Source of the DNA: Sorex araneus
Lineage: Eukaryota; Chordata; Mammalia; Eulipotyphla; Soricidae
DNA: 64,000 nt
Direction: 5' to 3'
Assembly (NCBI RefSeq): GCF_027595985.1
Contig: NC_073312.1
Span: forward strand, 10,848,926-10,912,925
A model generated the notes under the pieces. The model saw nothing but the letters and a program-made list of their open reading frames with translations. It searched no databases and was not told where the DNA came from. Both the position numbers and the translations under genes were made by a program. Every line of letters begins with the position of its first letter. Positions within the stretch are counted from its first letter, which is position 1. Shown one piece after another: positions 1 through 12,042 of this stretch.

Positions 1-441
1 TCTTTTATTTAACAGTGAGCAGGTTTCCTCAAAAATCAATGTGCTCTTAAATGTGTTGCTTAGCTACTATTGCTAAGTATTTTTCCTACTCAATTTTTCT
101 TGGAAAGGAAAATTAGGCCATATAATCTATAAGTACTTTTTTTTTTTTACCTACCTTAACTTCTGTTATATGTACAGAAAACAAAAAAAGTCTACATAGC
201 TATACTTTGGATTTACACAGTTACGCATAAATAAAAGTGATTCAAGTTTACATCATTTTAAGCATTTGCACTCTAAATTCACACTACATTCTCACAAATA
301 AAAAGTCTGTGTTTATGTTCTATACCATCCAGTTAATCCGTCCAATTTCACATTTATGTCTGCTTATGAAATATGTCAAATAAAAAAAGGAAATGTCTAA
401 TGTCAAGCATAGGTGATTTCATCACTTAAGAAAGAAGAAGG

Positions 442-620
442 TGTTGGAGAGATAGTACAACATTTAAGGAGCTTGTTTGCACATAGCAGACGTGGATTCT
501 ATCTCTAGCACCACACAAGGTTCCCCCAGCCTGTCAGGAGTGATCCCTAAGTACAGAGCCAGTATTAAGTCCTGAGCATCATCAGATGTGGTCCTCAAAC
601 AAAAACAAAACCAACAGGAA
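442..620 (+). mobile_element. SINE type A, old copy
   Basis: A tRNA-like head (ttggagagatagtacaac) leads into the type A body (caggagtgatccctaagtac, gcatcatcagatgtgg) and an aaacaaaaacaaaacc tail. Many mismatches to the young copies elsewhere in the window indicate age. Confidence 0.75.
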
Positions 621-3600
621 GTACGGGGAGAAAACACCTGATGGCTTTCCTACTACACAAAACTGTAATATCTCAATAAAATACGCCTGTCATCACACCG
701 TGGATCCACAAAATCAATTGTGAGCCTAAAACAGAACTATCCTTAAGCCTACTCTATCAGTCTGTGATTTTTCACAACTGACAATTGATAACTTTTTGAA
801 AAGATTTTATTCTCTCCTTTTTTAATGAAAGGGGGGGCATGGGGAAAGAGCAGTAGAGGGGTTCAAGGAAGTAATTCAAGATTAGCACTTTTCAAACAAA
901 GATGAGGTGCTTGTTCTTTCCTGCATTCAGTCCTCCGTCTTATTCTCCACTGCACCTTGAGCTTGTCAGGGGTTCTACTCAGGTCTCTTCATCTTTCTCC
1001 TTCAGCACCCCTTCCAGTTCATGAGAATTAGGAGGAGAAATCTAGTAAGCGTGTTGTAGGAATTATGAATGGAATTATGAAATACCAAGAGCTCAGATTC
1101 TGTCCTCAGCCCGGTTCTTTTAGAGTAGAAATGAAGATACCACATTAATTAGGATGACAGGGCTCAAAGAAGAAAGCACTCATTATTATTATTTTACACA
1201 TGAAATACTTAATGAAAACAATTTTAAAACCATTACTCATCTATTGAGATCTAGGTAAACATGTGACTGGGCATGAAATAGAATAGAAAGAAATGGGATT
1301 CGGAACTAAACAAATATTTTGCCTATCAATTCAACTAAGACATTTTGATCCATGGTTGAATTGATATTTTTAAATTCTTTGTTAGCAATACAATGTTTTA
1401 GAACAAGGTGGCATTTAGAATTGTCTCTTACCTATTAAAGACCTAAGTGGATAAGCTGGCATATGAAGGAAAAAAAAGGAAAAACAAAACCCTGCTACAG
1501 GATGGCATTCTGCAGAAAAGAAAACTAAATTTTAAAAGGGCAGAATTAATGGGTTCTCAATACTGTTGGTCTCTATCATGATACTCAGGAACGTTATTTA
1601 AAAACGAGAGCTTTGAGACATAGTGATGTGTTTGGTGCGGAAAGTGTTTGTCCCAGGGTTTCCTTATTGGCTTTCCTTTGCACAAAATAGATATCCCTGA
1701 GCAGTTTCCGGAGCCTGCTCATGTATTTTAACAAGGCTTTCAGCATTACTGTCTCACTTAGAGGAATACTGATGATTAGAGCCATCACATCAAACCCTTC
1801 AAAAACTGGAATCAAGAACTTATGTTGGTTATGTTAAAGCTGTTTCATATTATCCATCCATTTATTTTTGCTTTTCTTAGTTATAGAGAAAAAACAATAA
1901 TGTGATAGACTACTAAAATCTTCCTAAGACACCTTCTACATAAATAAGAATCTGAGTAAAATCCACACCCGAGTCATTTCAGCCAGACTGCAAGCCCCTT
2001 TAAGAAGGCTCCAACTCTAAAGCAGTAAGAAGACCGCACTTGAACAGAAATGGCCAGGCCTAAGCCATCTGTATTTCCATGGTTACTGCAGTTCTTGGGA
2101 GTCAAATCACAGGGGTTACTGCAGTTCCTGGGAGTCAATCCACAGGCCTTCCTCCCAAGGCCTGCTGTGCTACTAAGTACCGTCTCGGATGCCACTAGAA
2201 ACAATTTTGAAAAGAGCAACAACAATCCAGGAAGGGGAAGAGTAGATGGGTCCTGGCAAAGCAGAGATGATACGGTTCCAAATCCAGCTCCAATACACTG
2301 TTACAGCCGCCTCAATCATCATCGCTATAGAATTTCCTCAAACACCATCTTAGGAACTAGGCATTATAAACAGAAGCCTAATTTCATCTGGATTCTATCA
2401 TTACACCAATTTTCTTGAAAGCCAGTATGCATATCTTTTGTTCTAAGGGGGAAAATGGAGATCAACTCCGTTTTTTTTTTGGGGGGGGGTCACACCCAGC
2501 AATGCACAGGGGTTACTTCTGGCTCTGGACTCAGGAATTACCCCCGGCAGTGCTCGGGGAATTCTGGGAATGGGATGCTGGGAATCGAAGCTGCATCCGC
2601 TGCATACAAGGCGAATGCCCTAACCACTGTGCTAACTCTCCAGCCCCTGAGATCAAATCAGTTTTAAAGAGAAAAGTCAAAAGAAGCCCTCAGACCATGG
2701 GACAATTTTAGCTACAATGCAAGTCCCTTCAAGTAGGTTCAAGCTCAAATAAAACCAGGGGAGCATTCTGGGAAAACACCAGTGATCCATCCATCAAAAG
2801 CTAAGAAATTTGTCTGCCATTTGCCAGAATTCAAGACACCGTCCAGAGATTTATTTCTTCTCCAAACAGAATGGGAATCATGAAGAGAATCAAGCCCTGA
2901 AAGCTTACAGAAGAAAACAAATCCCAGTTGACCGAGATGCATCAGTTTAATTCCTACCTCCACAATTTCCACAATAGCAAAGTGCAATTCAAAGGTGTGA
3001 CTAATGAAAATAATTATCTTTGGCTTGCGGCCACTAGCAAAGAACCAGATGCTGATGGCCCAATCATAGCTGTATTGCAAGTACTTGCCATTGACTAGAG
3101 ATAGGGTTTCTGATGCTGAGTGGGAATGAATGAATCGCTTTGTCTGGGTTGATATTGAGCAGCTTGTGCAATAAGGGCTTATGAGCACTGCCCTCATGAC
3201 TCCCTCCAGCAAGTGGGCAGGAGGAGAGGATGATGGAGGAAGCCAAGCGAGCCACATCACTGAAGGCTGGCATCAAGACTCACAAGATTTCTCATCAATG
3301 CTGGCTCACCCAGACGAAATCCTAGAGTCTACTCAGAGAAAGAAAGGGATGGGACTCACGTGGCTTACAGTGGCCTGGGCTACCCTCTCAGTTACTCACC
3401 CTTCACTCACTTCTTTCTATAATATTAAACAAGTTGGTTTTTGAAGACTGTCAGCTTACTGAAATTGGTTTCTGCCACAAGCACAGGGGACTGCCTCTTC
3501 AAAATACACAGTATAATGCGCAGAATGACCAAACGCTCGGGAAGGGCCAAGCTGGAAATTGTTTTCCCCAAGGAATTCAATGAACCATGAAAGTATTTTA

Positions 3601-4046
3601 AGCTTTCACTGAATATTCTGCTTAGCTGGATTCCTTGGAATGCTTCAAGGCCTTGGCATTCATTTTGACTTGTTTTGTCTCTACAGAGTTTTTCCTCTTC
3701 TAAAAATAAGTTAAATTGAGGTATATTTAGCATCTGATAAGATATGCAGATCCTTGGTGCTCATTTCAATGAAATTTGGCGGAGTGAAGTAGAAAGGAGG
3801 TAACATTTACCATTTCACCATATTAAGTGAACCATTTAGTGGCACCAAGTATATCCCCAGTGCTGTGAGGTTCCCACACCTTTAGAAACAGAACTTCTCC
3901 CTGTTTCTCAACTGAACCATGGACCCTTCAGCAATCGCTCCCTCATGTGAAGGGACATCTTCTCATATACTGTCTCTACCAGCTGTGCATCTTCTTTGGT
4001 GAGGTGTCTGTGAAGGTCTTTGTTCCAAATTTCAGGGGTTAGAGAG
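620..4046. other. Mostly single-copy sequence
   Basis: Apart from the SINE at 2469-2647, nothing is recognised. A 171-codon minus frame (2745-3260) is the longest open frame in the window, but it has no domain or start context that I can identify. Confidence 0.4.
2469..2647 (-). mobile_element. SINE type A
   Basis: The reverse complement of the full element is present. A T run then G run at the left is the tail, and the head ends at ctctccagcccc on the right. gagatcaa occurs on both sides (about 2458 and 2649), a plausible target-site duplication. The open frames across this stretch are products of the repeat. Confidence 0.85.
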
Positions 4047-4224
4047 CTGGACCACACCCAGTGGTGCTCAGGGCTTACTCCTGGCTCTGTGCTAAGGGGT
4101 CACTCCTGGAAGGGCTCAGGGAGCCATATTTAGGGTCAGGGATTGGACCTGGGTCTGTCATGCAAGGCAAACACCTTTGCACGCAAGGCAAGCCCACTAC
4201 CCACCATACTATATCTCCAGTCCT
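4047..4224 (-). mobile_element. SINE type A, diverged, with internal duplication
   Basis: The antisense body (cacacccagtggtgctcagg, ctcctggctctgtgc) and head (atatctccagtcc) are recognisable. The aggcaa motif of the head occurs twice (near 4165 and 4186), suggesting a short local duplication. Confidence 0.75.
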
Positions 4225-4229
4225 GGCCC

Positions 4230-5640
4230 AATCAGTGGTTTTCTTATTCAATTCTATGTTTTCTTTGCATATACTGGATAGCAGTCCCCTTTTGTTATAG
4301 TTTCAGTCACATGTTATAATAGTTTTAAACATTATGGTACTGATGCGTAAAGTTACTGTGCCTATCACCACCCAAGTGCTACCCCCTGTCTCTCTGTCCC
4401 ACTTATCCACCTCTACAACCCTCATTGCTTGGGCATCTGAGTTTTGTAATCCAAGGTCAAAAATTTTTCAGTTTGAACTGTTTAGTTTCTTGCTTTGTCT
4501 CTATTCCACGGATGAGTGAGACCATTCAGTATTTGTCCTTCTCTTTATTTTGCTCAACATGATGCCCTCCAGTTCATGATTTCATCTTTGCTTACAGCTG
4601 CAGAGTATCCTGCAGTATATTACCACAGAACTTCATTAGGTGATAGTTTTTTAATAGATGTTGTTCTTTTATTTTTTTTGAGCCAAAACCTGTGGTGCTC
4701 AGGGAATACTCCTGGATTAGTGCTTAGAGATTGCTCCAAGTTGTGTTCAGGGAAACCTGTGATGCCACGAATCAGACCAATGTCTTCTGCATAGAAAACC
4801 TGCATTCTAATTCTTGAAGCCATCTCTCATACCCAACATTCCTTTTGCAATTATTTTCTCCCTGACTGTAGCTTATCTTTTGTCTTTCACAGAGCAGAAG
4901 TTTTTCATTTTAATGACATCTAGCTTGTTCATTTTTATTGGTTCATTTTAAAATGTTACTTTATAGGAACTTTCTTGATATTTTAGAATAAGTCTTATGT
5001 CAGTATTGTGATCCATGAATATTTTTACCAGCTTGTAACTTATCTTTTTACTTTTAAATAACAGCTTTGATGAGCAGAATTTTTAAAATTCTGATATAAA
5101 TCAATTTCCTACTGTTTCATTTTTTACACAAAGGACCTTTTGCATCCTTTCCAAATACTTCTGCTTATCTCAAGATCTCTTTTCCTTCTAAAACGTTTTG
5201 GTTTTACACTTAGGTCTGTAATCCATCTCAAATCAAGTTTCATCCATGTAGAGAGAGAGAGAGAGAGGGATTTGAGTGCACTTTTGTCTAGAGGTTTTTG
5301 CAGTTTATCCAGAAAATTTTTCTGAAAAATTTCATTTTCCTTTGGATTGCCTTAGTACTTTGGCCAAATGTTGATTGGTTATATTACATAAGACTACTCA
5401 TGAACTCTATTCTCTCCCATTTGATCTATATGTTTATTCTGAGCCAACATTAAAAAATGTCTTGATTGAAGATCTAAAAGTAAGTTTTTAAATCAGCATA
5501 ACTCTTATTTCCTTAGTAAATATGTTTGTGACTGTCCATTCATTTTAATAAGGAACCAGATGCTCTATATTATATGGTATGCATTTGTCACTGACATTTT
5601 TCCAAAATTTGGGTATTTTGTAACTAAACTGGCATAAACC
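4230..5640 (-). mobile_element. Ancient L1 fragment, antisense ORF2 end and 3' part
   Basis: Antisense matches to the end of L1 ORF2 are visible. These include the motif preceding ccacggatgagtgagacc, the segment around gcagaagtttttcattttaa, and the stretch near taggtctgtaatccatctca. A SINE interrupts it at about 4670-4838, and a short GA repeat lies at 5249-5268. No reading frame survives. Confidence 0.65.
4670..4838 (-). mobile_element. SINE type A, old, inside L1
   Basis: A T-rich tail is followed by gagccaaaacctgtggtgct and a degraded body. The head has decayed to gaagccatctctcatacc. Divergence is high, and its position splits the surrounding antisense L1. Confidence 0.6.
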
Positions 5641-5797
5641 TGTTTGTAATATTCAAATTCCCTTTGTTGTGTATGCAGAACTTGTAGTGATACCCTTTTC
5701 ATTTCGAACAGTGACCATTTGTGTTTTCTCTTATTGGATTAGACATCATATCAATTTGATTAATCTTTTAGGGGAATATCTTTGGACTTTGATTTTT

Positions 5798-5968
5798 TTG
5801 CTTTGTTTTGTTTTTATTTCTGGGTCACACCTGGTGGTGCTTAGGACCTACTTCCAGTTCTTGCTCGAAGATTGCTCTCAGATGTGTTCAGGAATTATCT
5901 GGTGCCAGGATTGAACCTAGACCTTGGCACGCAAAGCATGGTTCAGTCCACTGAACTATCTCTTTGAC
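5798..5968 (-). mobile_element. SINE type A
   Basis: An antisense copy with a ttgttttgtttttattt tail, body gggtcacacctggtggtgct and head near gaactatctctttgaccc. Confidence 0.75.
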
Positions 5969-6261
5969 CCTTGACTTTGTTGATATTTGCCGACTTCACT
6001 AATTTCTACTTCTATTTTTATTATTGCCTTTCTTCTTGAGTTTCATTTGCCTTTTATTTTCTGAGCTTAAGTGGAGCGTAATCACTTTTTCTTCCTAACG
6101 GGCGTTTAAAGCTATTCCCTCTCTCTCAGCATTGCTTCCACCGGATGCTACCAAAATTGAGATGTTGTATTTTCCTCAGCACTCAGGTTTATTTTCAAAT
6201 TTCCCTTCTGATTTTTTGGGACCTGTGGATTTTATAAAAGTGAACTGTTTAAATACTTGAA

Positions 6262-7440
6262 GGATTCTCTAAGTGAAATGAGTCAGAAAGAGAAGGACAG
6301 TCATAAAAGGACTGCACTTATTTGTGGAATATAAAGTAACATAATAGGAAACTAACATCTAAGGTCAGTTAATATAAGGGTCGGGAGGACTGCCCCATGG
6401 CTTGATAGCCCATCTCATGCGCTGGGGGAAAAGGTAGCTGGGTTGGAGAGAGGAGCACTAAATAAATGATGGTTGGAGGGATCGCTCGGGATAGTAGATG
6501 CATGCTGAAAGTAGACTATGGACCGAACATGATGGCTGCTTGTTACCTGTATTGCAAACCATAACACCCAAAAGGACAGAGAGAATAAGAGGGATTGTGC
6601 CTGCCACTGAGGCAGGACATGGGAAGAGGTAGGGGTGGGGGAGGGATACTGGGAACATTGGGGGTGAAGAACGGACATTTATGTGAAGTGGGGAGGAGAA
6701 AGACGGTCACTTTCTCCCCAACTGCCTCTACCACCCCGAACCCAGAGTTACTGGGTTCTTGTCTCACTCTCGGAAAAGAATTTCAGGAGTAGACAAGCAG
6801 TGAAGTAAATAGATTTTATTCAGAAGTTTCTGAGGGAGGGAGGAAGGGATAAGTGGGAGAGAGAATAGTAAGAATAACGCACTCAAGAGAGACCTCGGGC
6901 TTCTCCAAGGGTGGAGGAAGCTTTACACATATCCTAGCACTGGACACAAAAGCATGAAAGTACACATCTCAAGGGGGGAGATGCGGGCGACACATGTGCT
7001 CGGCCACATGGCACAAGCAGCACATGGGCTCAGGCAGCATATGCGCGCCCTTCCTTTGTTCAAGGTGTCTTTTATAGGGTTTCTCCAACCTGCCCCCACC
7101 CACATAGGGTTTCTTTCCAGGTAAAAGTTCGTTGCTAAGGTTACCAGGGAGGTTGGGAGTGGTGATGGCCTTCTTTGGGGAACCTCCTGGGGAGGGGTCC
7201 ATTATCCTCAGGGTCTGCTGATGGTTTCTTCCGGGTCTTTTGTTTTCTTGAATCTGCATATCTTAAGAGTCTCCTTCCCAGAGACTCTGCTAAATCTCAA
7301 TTTTCATTGCCAAGGGCCTTTTCCTATCTACCTGCCTACATCAGAGGAATGGGTACTTGAACATTGTTTGACTGGAATGCAATCATGAAAGTCTGTAAGT
7401 CTATAAATGTATCTCACAATGATTCATTAAAATTTTAAAA
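6262..7440 (+). mobile_element. L1 3' end (ORF2 tail and 3' UTR) split by an LTR
   Basis: Sense L1 sequence starts near aagtgaaatgagtcagaaag. It matches the corresponding parts of the younger L1 at 61726-62990 (ggaatataaagtaac, gtagactatggaccgaacatg, gggagggatactggg). It stops at about 6683 and resumes at 7344 with gggtacttgaacattg, ending near the A-rich 3' terminus. A G-rich tract at 6627-6650 is the 3' UTR polypurine region. Confidence 0.8.
6684..7343 (-). mobile_element. Candidate solo LTR of an endogenous retrovirus
   Basis: About 660 bp of non-L1 sequence interrupts the L1. On the minus strand it begins TGATG, carries TATAAA (complement of 7071-7076) and AATAAA (complement of 6815-6820), and ends near CA. 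Downstream of the AATAAA it has a U5-like stretch (gagacaagaaccc). This order is that of an LTR with U3, R and U5. There is no internal retroviral sequence, which fits a solo LTR left by recombination. The exact ends and duplication are uncertain, and no coding capacity is present. Confidence 0.6.
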
Positions 7441-7649
7441 AGTATTAAATTACCCTCCCAAATAAATAAATATTTGAGGGATTCTTTATTTTATTGTTAA
7501 TCCTCTTTAGCAACCTGCTTTCATTCCCTTTGTTATTGCTCTCTGATGACTGAGTGTGGTCTTCTTGTTGCTGCTCACTGGGCGTTGTATGCCTTAGCGA
7601 CAGGACTTACACACATCAGAGATCACACTCCAATGTAGGGGTAGTGTAG

Positions 7650-8200
7650 GGGACGCGACCCAGAATCTCCGCACCTTCTGTTTCCAAACATATTTTCTAG
7701 CAAGAACTTTATCTCTGGGTTCCATGATGGATTTCTAGTTTAATACTAATGTGGTCAGAGGATATGTAGTGTATGATTCCAGTTCTTTGACATTAATAAT
7801 ATTAAGACTTATTTTGTCTCACAGTTATGCCCTTGGCGAGTCACTGGTGCTTACTTCAAAAGTCTGTACCATGATGTGGTTGGGTGTAAAATTCCTATAC
7901 ATGTTCACGAGGCCCAGCTGGTTACAAGTGTTGTCCTAACAAGTGTTGTTTCCTCATTGATTTTGATCTACTTGTCCTATTAGTTACCAAAACAAAATCT
8001 TCAACTATGATTACAAATTTATCTAATTTTCTCTTCAGTGACATGGAAAAGATAGGGACATATTCATTTTTAATTCTTTTGAGAGAACTCTTCAGTGGAT
8101 ATACTGCCATCAAGGTTTGTTTCTTATACTATATTAATTTCATATTATATAATAAGGATTTACTGTATTATTTTAAATATGATTCTTAACTTTAAGGTAC
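7650..8200 (-). mobile_element. Old L1 ORF2 fragment, antisense
   Basis: Antisense L1 ORF2 is recognisable at tactaatgtggtcagaggat and in the following stretch around cacagttatgcccttgg, continuing to the cttcagtggatatactgcc area. It is diverged, with no open frame of note. Confidence 0.5.
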
Positions 8201-8285
8201 ATTCAAATAAAGTATTTTGAAGGAAATCACCATTTACTGCCCATAAATCCAGGTCTTCCAGGGAAATTTAGATGTTTGCATGTGT

Positions 8286-8385
8286 AGTAGCACTGTCTTC
8301 CCATTGTTCATTGATTTGCTTGAGCGGGCACCAGTAATGTCTCCATTGTGAAACTTGTTGTTACTGTTGTTTGATATGCATATGT
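8286..8385 (-). mobile_element. SINE type B, 3' fragment
   Basis: Antisense type B 3' end: agcactgtcttcccattgtt, then the gcttgagcgggcaccagtaa and ctccattgtgaaacttg blocks. It breaks off in the central body, so only the distal part is present. Confidence 0.75.
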
Positions 8386-8387
8386 GT

Positions 8388-8852
8388 AGTAGGCAGGATA
8401 AAGCCCCCACAAAGACTGACACACCCTAATCCTCAGAACCTGTGAGCATACTGTGTTACATGGCAAAGGGGAAGTATTTTGCATTTAGCCTTAAGGTTGC
8501 TCATCAGTTAATCTTGCATGGGGAGATTATCATAAGTGCCACAAAACCTGATAGAATCACAAAGGTCCTTTCTAAGTGAGAGAGAGAAGCAGAGAGTAAG
8601 AACTAGCATTCCGCATCAGGACAGAATCCTACTGTCTTTGACCATGAGAAATGGGGCCCAAAGTCCAGAAACTGCAAAAGCAGTCTTTCTTTGTACCTCT
8701 AGAAGACAAACCAGCAGGCACCTTAATTAAACCTAAGCAAGATCCACTTTTGTTTCTGACCTTTGCAGTCTTTTTTTTAAATGTATTATGCTTAAGCCAC
8801 TAGGCCTGCAGTAACTAGTAACAGCAGCTATAGGAAATGAGCAAATTATATC
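8388..8852 (+). mobile_element. MLT1-type (ERVL-MaLR) LTR
   Basis: Recognised from the ordered blocks gtaggcaggataaagccccc, tacatggcaaaggggaa, tggggagattatc, and the end ttaagccactaggcctgcag followed by cagcagctataggaaatgag. This is the usual MaLR LTR arrangement, on the plus strand and diverged. Confidence 0.7.
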
Positions 8853-9159
8853 ACCTATCAATATGCAAGATTTGCATGCATCTATGCAAACTCCACATTG
8901 CTGTTTTAAAAGTTCACTGTACCATCGTTTCTAAATTGTTTTTTAACTTCCTATATAATAAACATTTTAAAAATTTATGGTAAAGATATTCCTCAATGTC
9001 CAGTTATATATTTATACCTTTAAATCAATATTAAGGCCATGAACAATTTTTTTTTACTTACCAATGATATGGTAATATTTTCCTAATCATTCATACAACC
9101 CATGCTGATATGTAAAAGAACAACTCAGTTATAATTCATTAAATTTAAATGTTGATGGA

Positions 9160-9460
9160 TTTTCAGAAGTACGGTCAGTAAGAGCAGTTCCTTTCCCACT
9201 ACTTTCAGCATGACTGGGCATAATCTTTTGTGTTTAATTTTTGCCAATTTACAGGAAAACTTGCAACTTGTTTTTATTTGCATTTCTTTAATTATAAATG
9301 AGTTTGAACATCTCTTCCAATATTACCCTTTGAGTCTTTTCTATTAATTATTTATATCCTTTGCTCAATTGTATATTATTTCCTTTTATGCTTTTGAAGC
9401 TCACTATTCTATTCACATTAACCCTTCATTTACTAGTTCTTGAAAATATACTTTCTTTCT
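9160..9460 (-). mobile_element. Old L1 ORF2 fragment, antisense
   Basis: The stretch tttatttgcatttctttaat and the following section resemble the antisense ORF2 C-terminal region seen more clearly at 25600-25800. It is AT-rich and diverged. The extent is approximate. Confidence 0.45.
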
Positions 9461-9954
9461 CTACGTGTGTGTGGGGGTGTGTTTTGTTATAAGCATTAGT
9501 ATTAGACAAATGTTTAAAAGTATTTGGCACAATGTCTAGAGCATAGTCAGTATCTAATGCACAGAGCCATAATTATTAATCCTGTCCTGAGACCAGTTTG
9601 CACCATGAGCCAACTTCATCTCCCTGTTTCTTATAAGGTCCCTTAAGGTAGCTAAATGCTTCATCTATTCGCTTCTGATTTATTTGAGAATCTATCCCTA
9701 CACATACCACATCATGTTGTGAATAATTGAATTACTACATTATTTTTTGTTTCTACAGTGTTAAGAATCACACCCAGGAACTCCCACATGCAAGGCATGT
9801 GCTCTACCACTATGGCCCTGGCCCCTGAACTACTGGGTTCTTCATACCACAGGCGGCAACAAACCCGCAAGTTGAAATATTCTCTTTAATACGGTCCAAC
9901 TCACATTAAAACTATGAATGCCATTTATCCTGACCAGCATCAGAAAACATTTCA

Positions 9955-10130
9955 AAGGCTGTAGAAAGCACAGCAGGTAGGCACTTGACTTGTACACAGC
10001 CAACTGGGCACCTCATATGGCCCCTCAAAGCCTGCCAGGAGTGATTCCTGAGTACAGACCAGGAGCAATTCCTGAGCGCATCCAGGTGTGGCCCAAAATC
10101 AAAAAAGAAAGGAAGAAAGAAAGAAAATAA
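9955..10130 (+). mobile_element. SINE type A, old
   Basis: Head aggctgtagaaagcacagca, body gccaggagtgattcctgagt and gagcgcatccaggtgtggcc, then an A/G-rich tail with aaagaaagaaag units. Confidence 0.75.
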
Positions 10131-10754
10131 CCTAAGTAGTTATGACTCATCATTGAGAGCACAGTGTCCTCACGGTGTAGCAGGTGTCAGCCAGTCTTGT
10201 CACTATCTCAGGCTTTCTGGATGAAAAATAATGTACTGAGGATAAGACATGAATGGTGATGTAATGTGTTGTGCTCCCTGCACACTTTCTGCCATGAGGG
10301 AAAGATTTCGGTGAACTCTCTTGCTCTTGCTTGCTTTAATACACTATACTTCAACGATACAAACAATGTCTGTAGAAGTTGTTGAGTACAGGCTCTGTGG
10401 ACCCTAGATGAAAAGAAGTGACAGAAGTCGCAAGAGGAGGTCAGGGAGTCCACTTGCAAATAAGTCTTTGAAGTAAGAGATTCCCACCAGGAGCAAGTCC
10501 TGCATCCTGCATATCAATGATATACTCCTTTAGCCCAGATTAATTAAGCCAAACCAATTTTCTGTCATTGACATTGTGCGGCCAGTGTGATGAGCAGATG
10601 GCTGGTCACATCTTAGCATTACATTGACATGTATCCTTACATATTTTTATCCCATCTTCAAGCAGCCTCATCTATATTTTTAACAAAAATCATCCACCCC
10701 AAGATTTGTTTACTCAACAAATATTCACTAACTCCTTGCTAAACATTTTTACCC

Positions 10755-10902
10755 ATTCCTTGCATGTGGGAGCCTGAGGTTAGATCGCAGGGAACACATG
10801 GTCCCCTGAGCTAGGACCAGATTGTCCCAAGCACCTCTGAGTATACACCCCCCACTTCCACAAATAAAAAGAGGGATAATAAAATATTAAAATATACCCA
10901 TG

Positions 10903-10937
<35 letters not shown>

Positions 10938-11000
10938 CAAGATTTACTGGGGGACATTTTTTGCCTTGCATGTGTGGGACCTGGGTTTGATCCTATGCAC
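10755..11000 (+). mobile_element. Partial SINE remnants around a CA repeat
   Basis: Two partial heads with the ccttgcatgtg motif (10759 and 10965) and gggtttgatcctatgcac flank the CA run. A fragment acatggtcccctgag (about 10797) matches the type A body. This is possibly one SINE broken by repeat expansion, or two overlapping relics. Confidence 0.4.
10905..10934. repeat. (CA)n microsatellite
   Basis: An uninterrupted run of about 15 CA units, followed by caaacc. Confidence 0.95.
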
Positions 11001-11869
11001 TAGAGGAAAAAAAGAAAAATGTTTTCACATTTAACACTCAACACGGGGCCTGGTGAAGTTGTTGACATTTAATAAACATCTAAGACATGAATGGCCACCA
11101 CGGGTGCCAAGGGGGCCAGTAGAAACATGTTTCAATCCTCCTCTATTTTGACAGCCTTGCTTCCTTCTGGAAAGCTCTATTCACAGACCTCTTTCATGTC
11201 ACACTCACCTGGGGTTTTCTCCTCCCCCTTACTCACAGGTCTTTGCTTAATCATCACCCACTTGACCCTTACATTTTGGTAGCACCTCCAGGGTTTGCTA
11301 GAGGCTCCTTTGAAGTCTACTCAGTCACCTCGGCATTTCCTCTATCTCCACGTTTTCAACGATTGTCCCTATGTTGACAAGCTTTATTTTCTAATTCAGG
11401 TCTCCAGAGTGACAGTGAAGTGGCAGTGATCACAGATCTAGCTCTCTTGGGATTCTCCAGTTAAATAGCGTTTCAGTGATGGTCATTTCCTTAGGGTCAT
11501 TATAACTAAACTGGAATTCATCTTTCTCCTCTCCAACTCCCTTCTTCAGCACCCACAACAGCTCTCTTCACAAAGGACAGTCCCATGCAACCTTGCTCTC
11601 AAGCTGAAACAGGAAGCCATTGCCAGATTTCCATCTTCTCCGGTTGCCCTCAAATTTTCCAATTTGTCCCATCCATCTGATCATGGGAGCCTTTCCATTC
11701 TAGGACTGCAATGTTTCCCAAATCTGACTCCTCCCAATCTCCATTATGACTTTGGTCCAAACCTGAGTTCTCACTCCACCTCCAACAGTCCGGTCTCTCC
11801 ATTTACAGTCGTGCTGCTCCTCTTCTGTTCCTTTCTCACACAGTAGTCTGTTTTTATGATTTTTATTTA

Positions 11870-12042
11870 AATTTTTGAATTTTTCTGAGCCACACCCGGC
11901 AGTACTCAGGGCTTACTCCTGACTCTGCAATCAGGAATCACTCCTGGTGGGGCTTGTGGGACCATCTAGGGTGTGGGGGATCGAACCTGGGTCTGCCACA
12001 TACAAGGCAAGTGCCTTACCTGTCGAATTATCTCTCCAGCTC
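11870..12042 (-). mobile_element. SINE type A
   Basis: Antisense: tail aatttttgaatttttctga, body gccacacccggcagtactca, head ttatctctccagctctg. Moderately diverged. Confidence 0.8.

Noticed and set aside
2745-3260. 171-codon minus-strand open frame, the longest in the window
   Set aside because: No recognisable domain, no supporting splice pattern or start context, and it overlaps other short frames. One in many kilobases is expected by chance. A protein search would be decisive.
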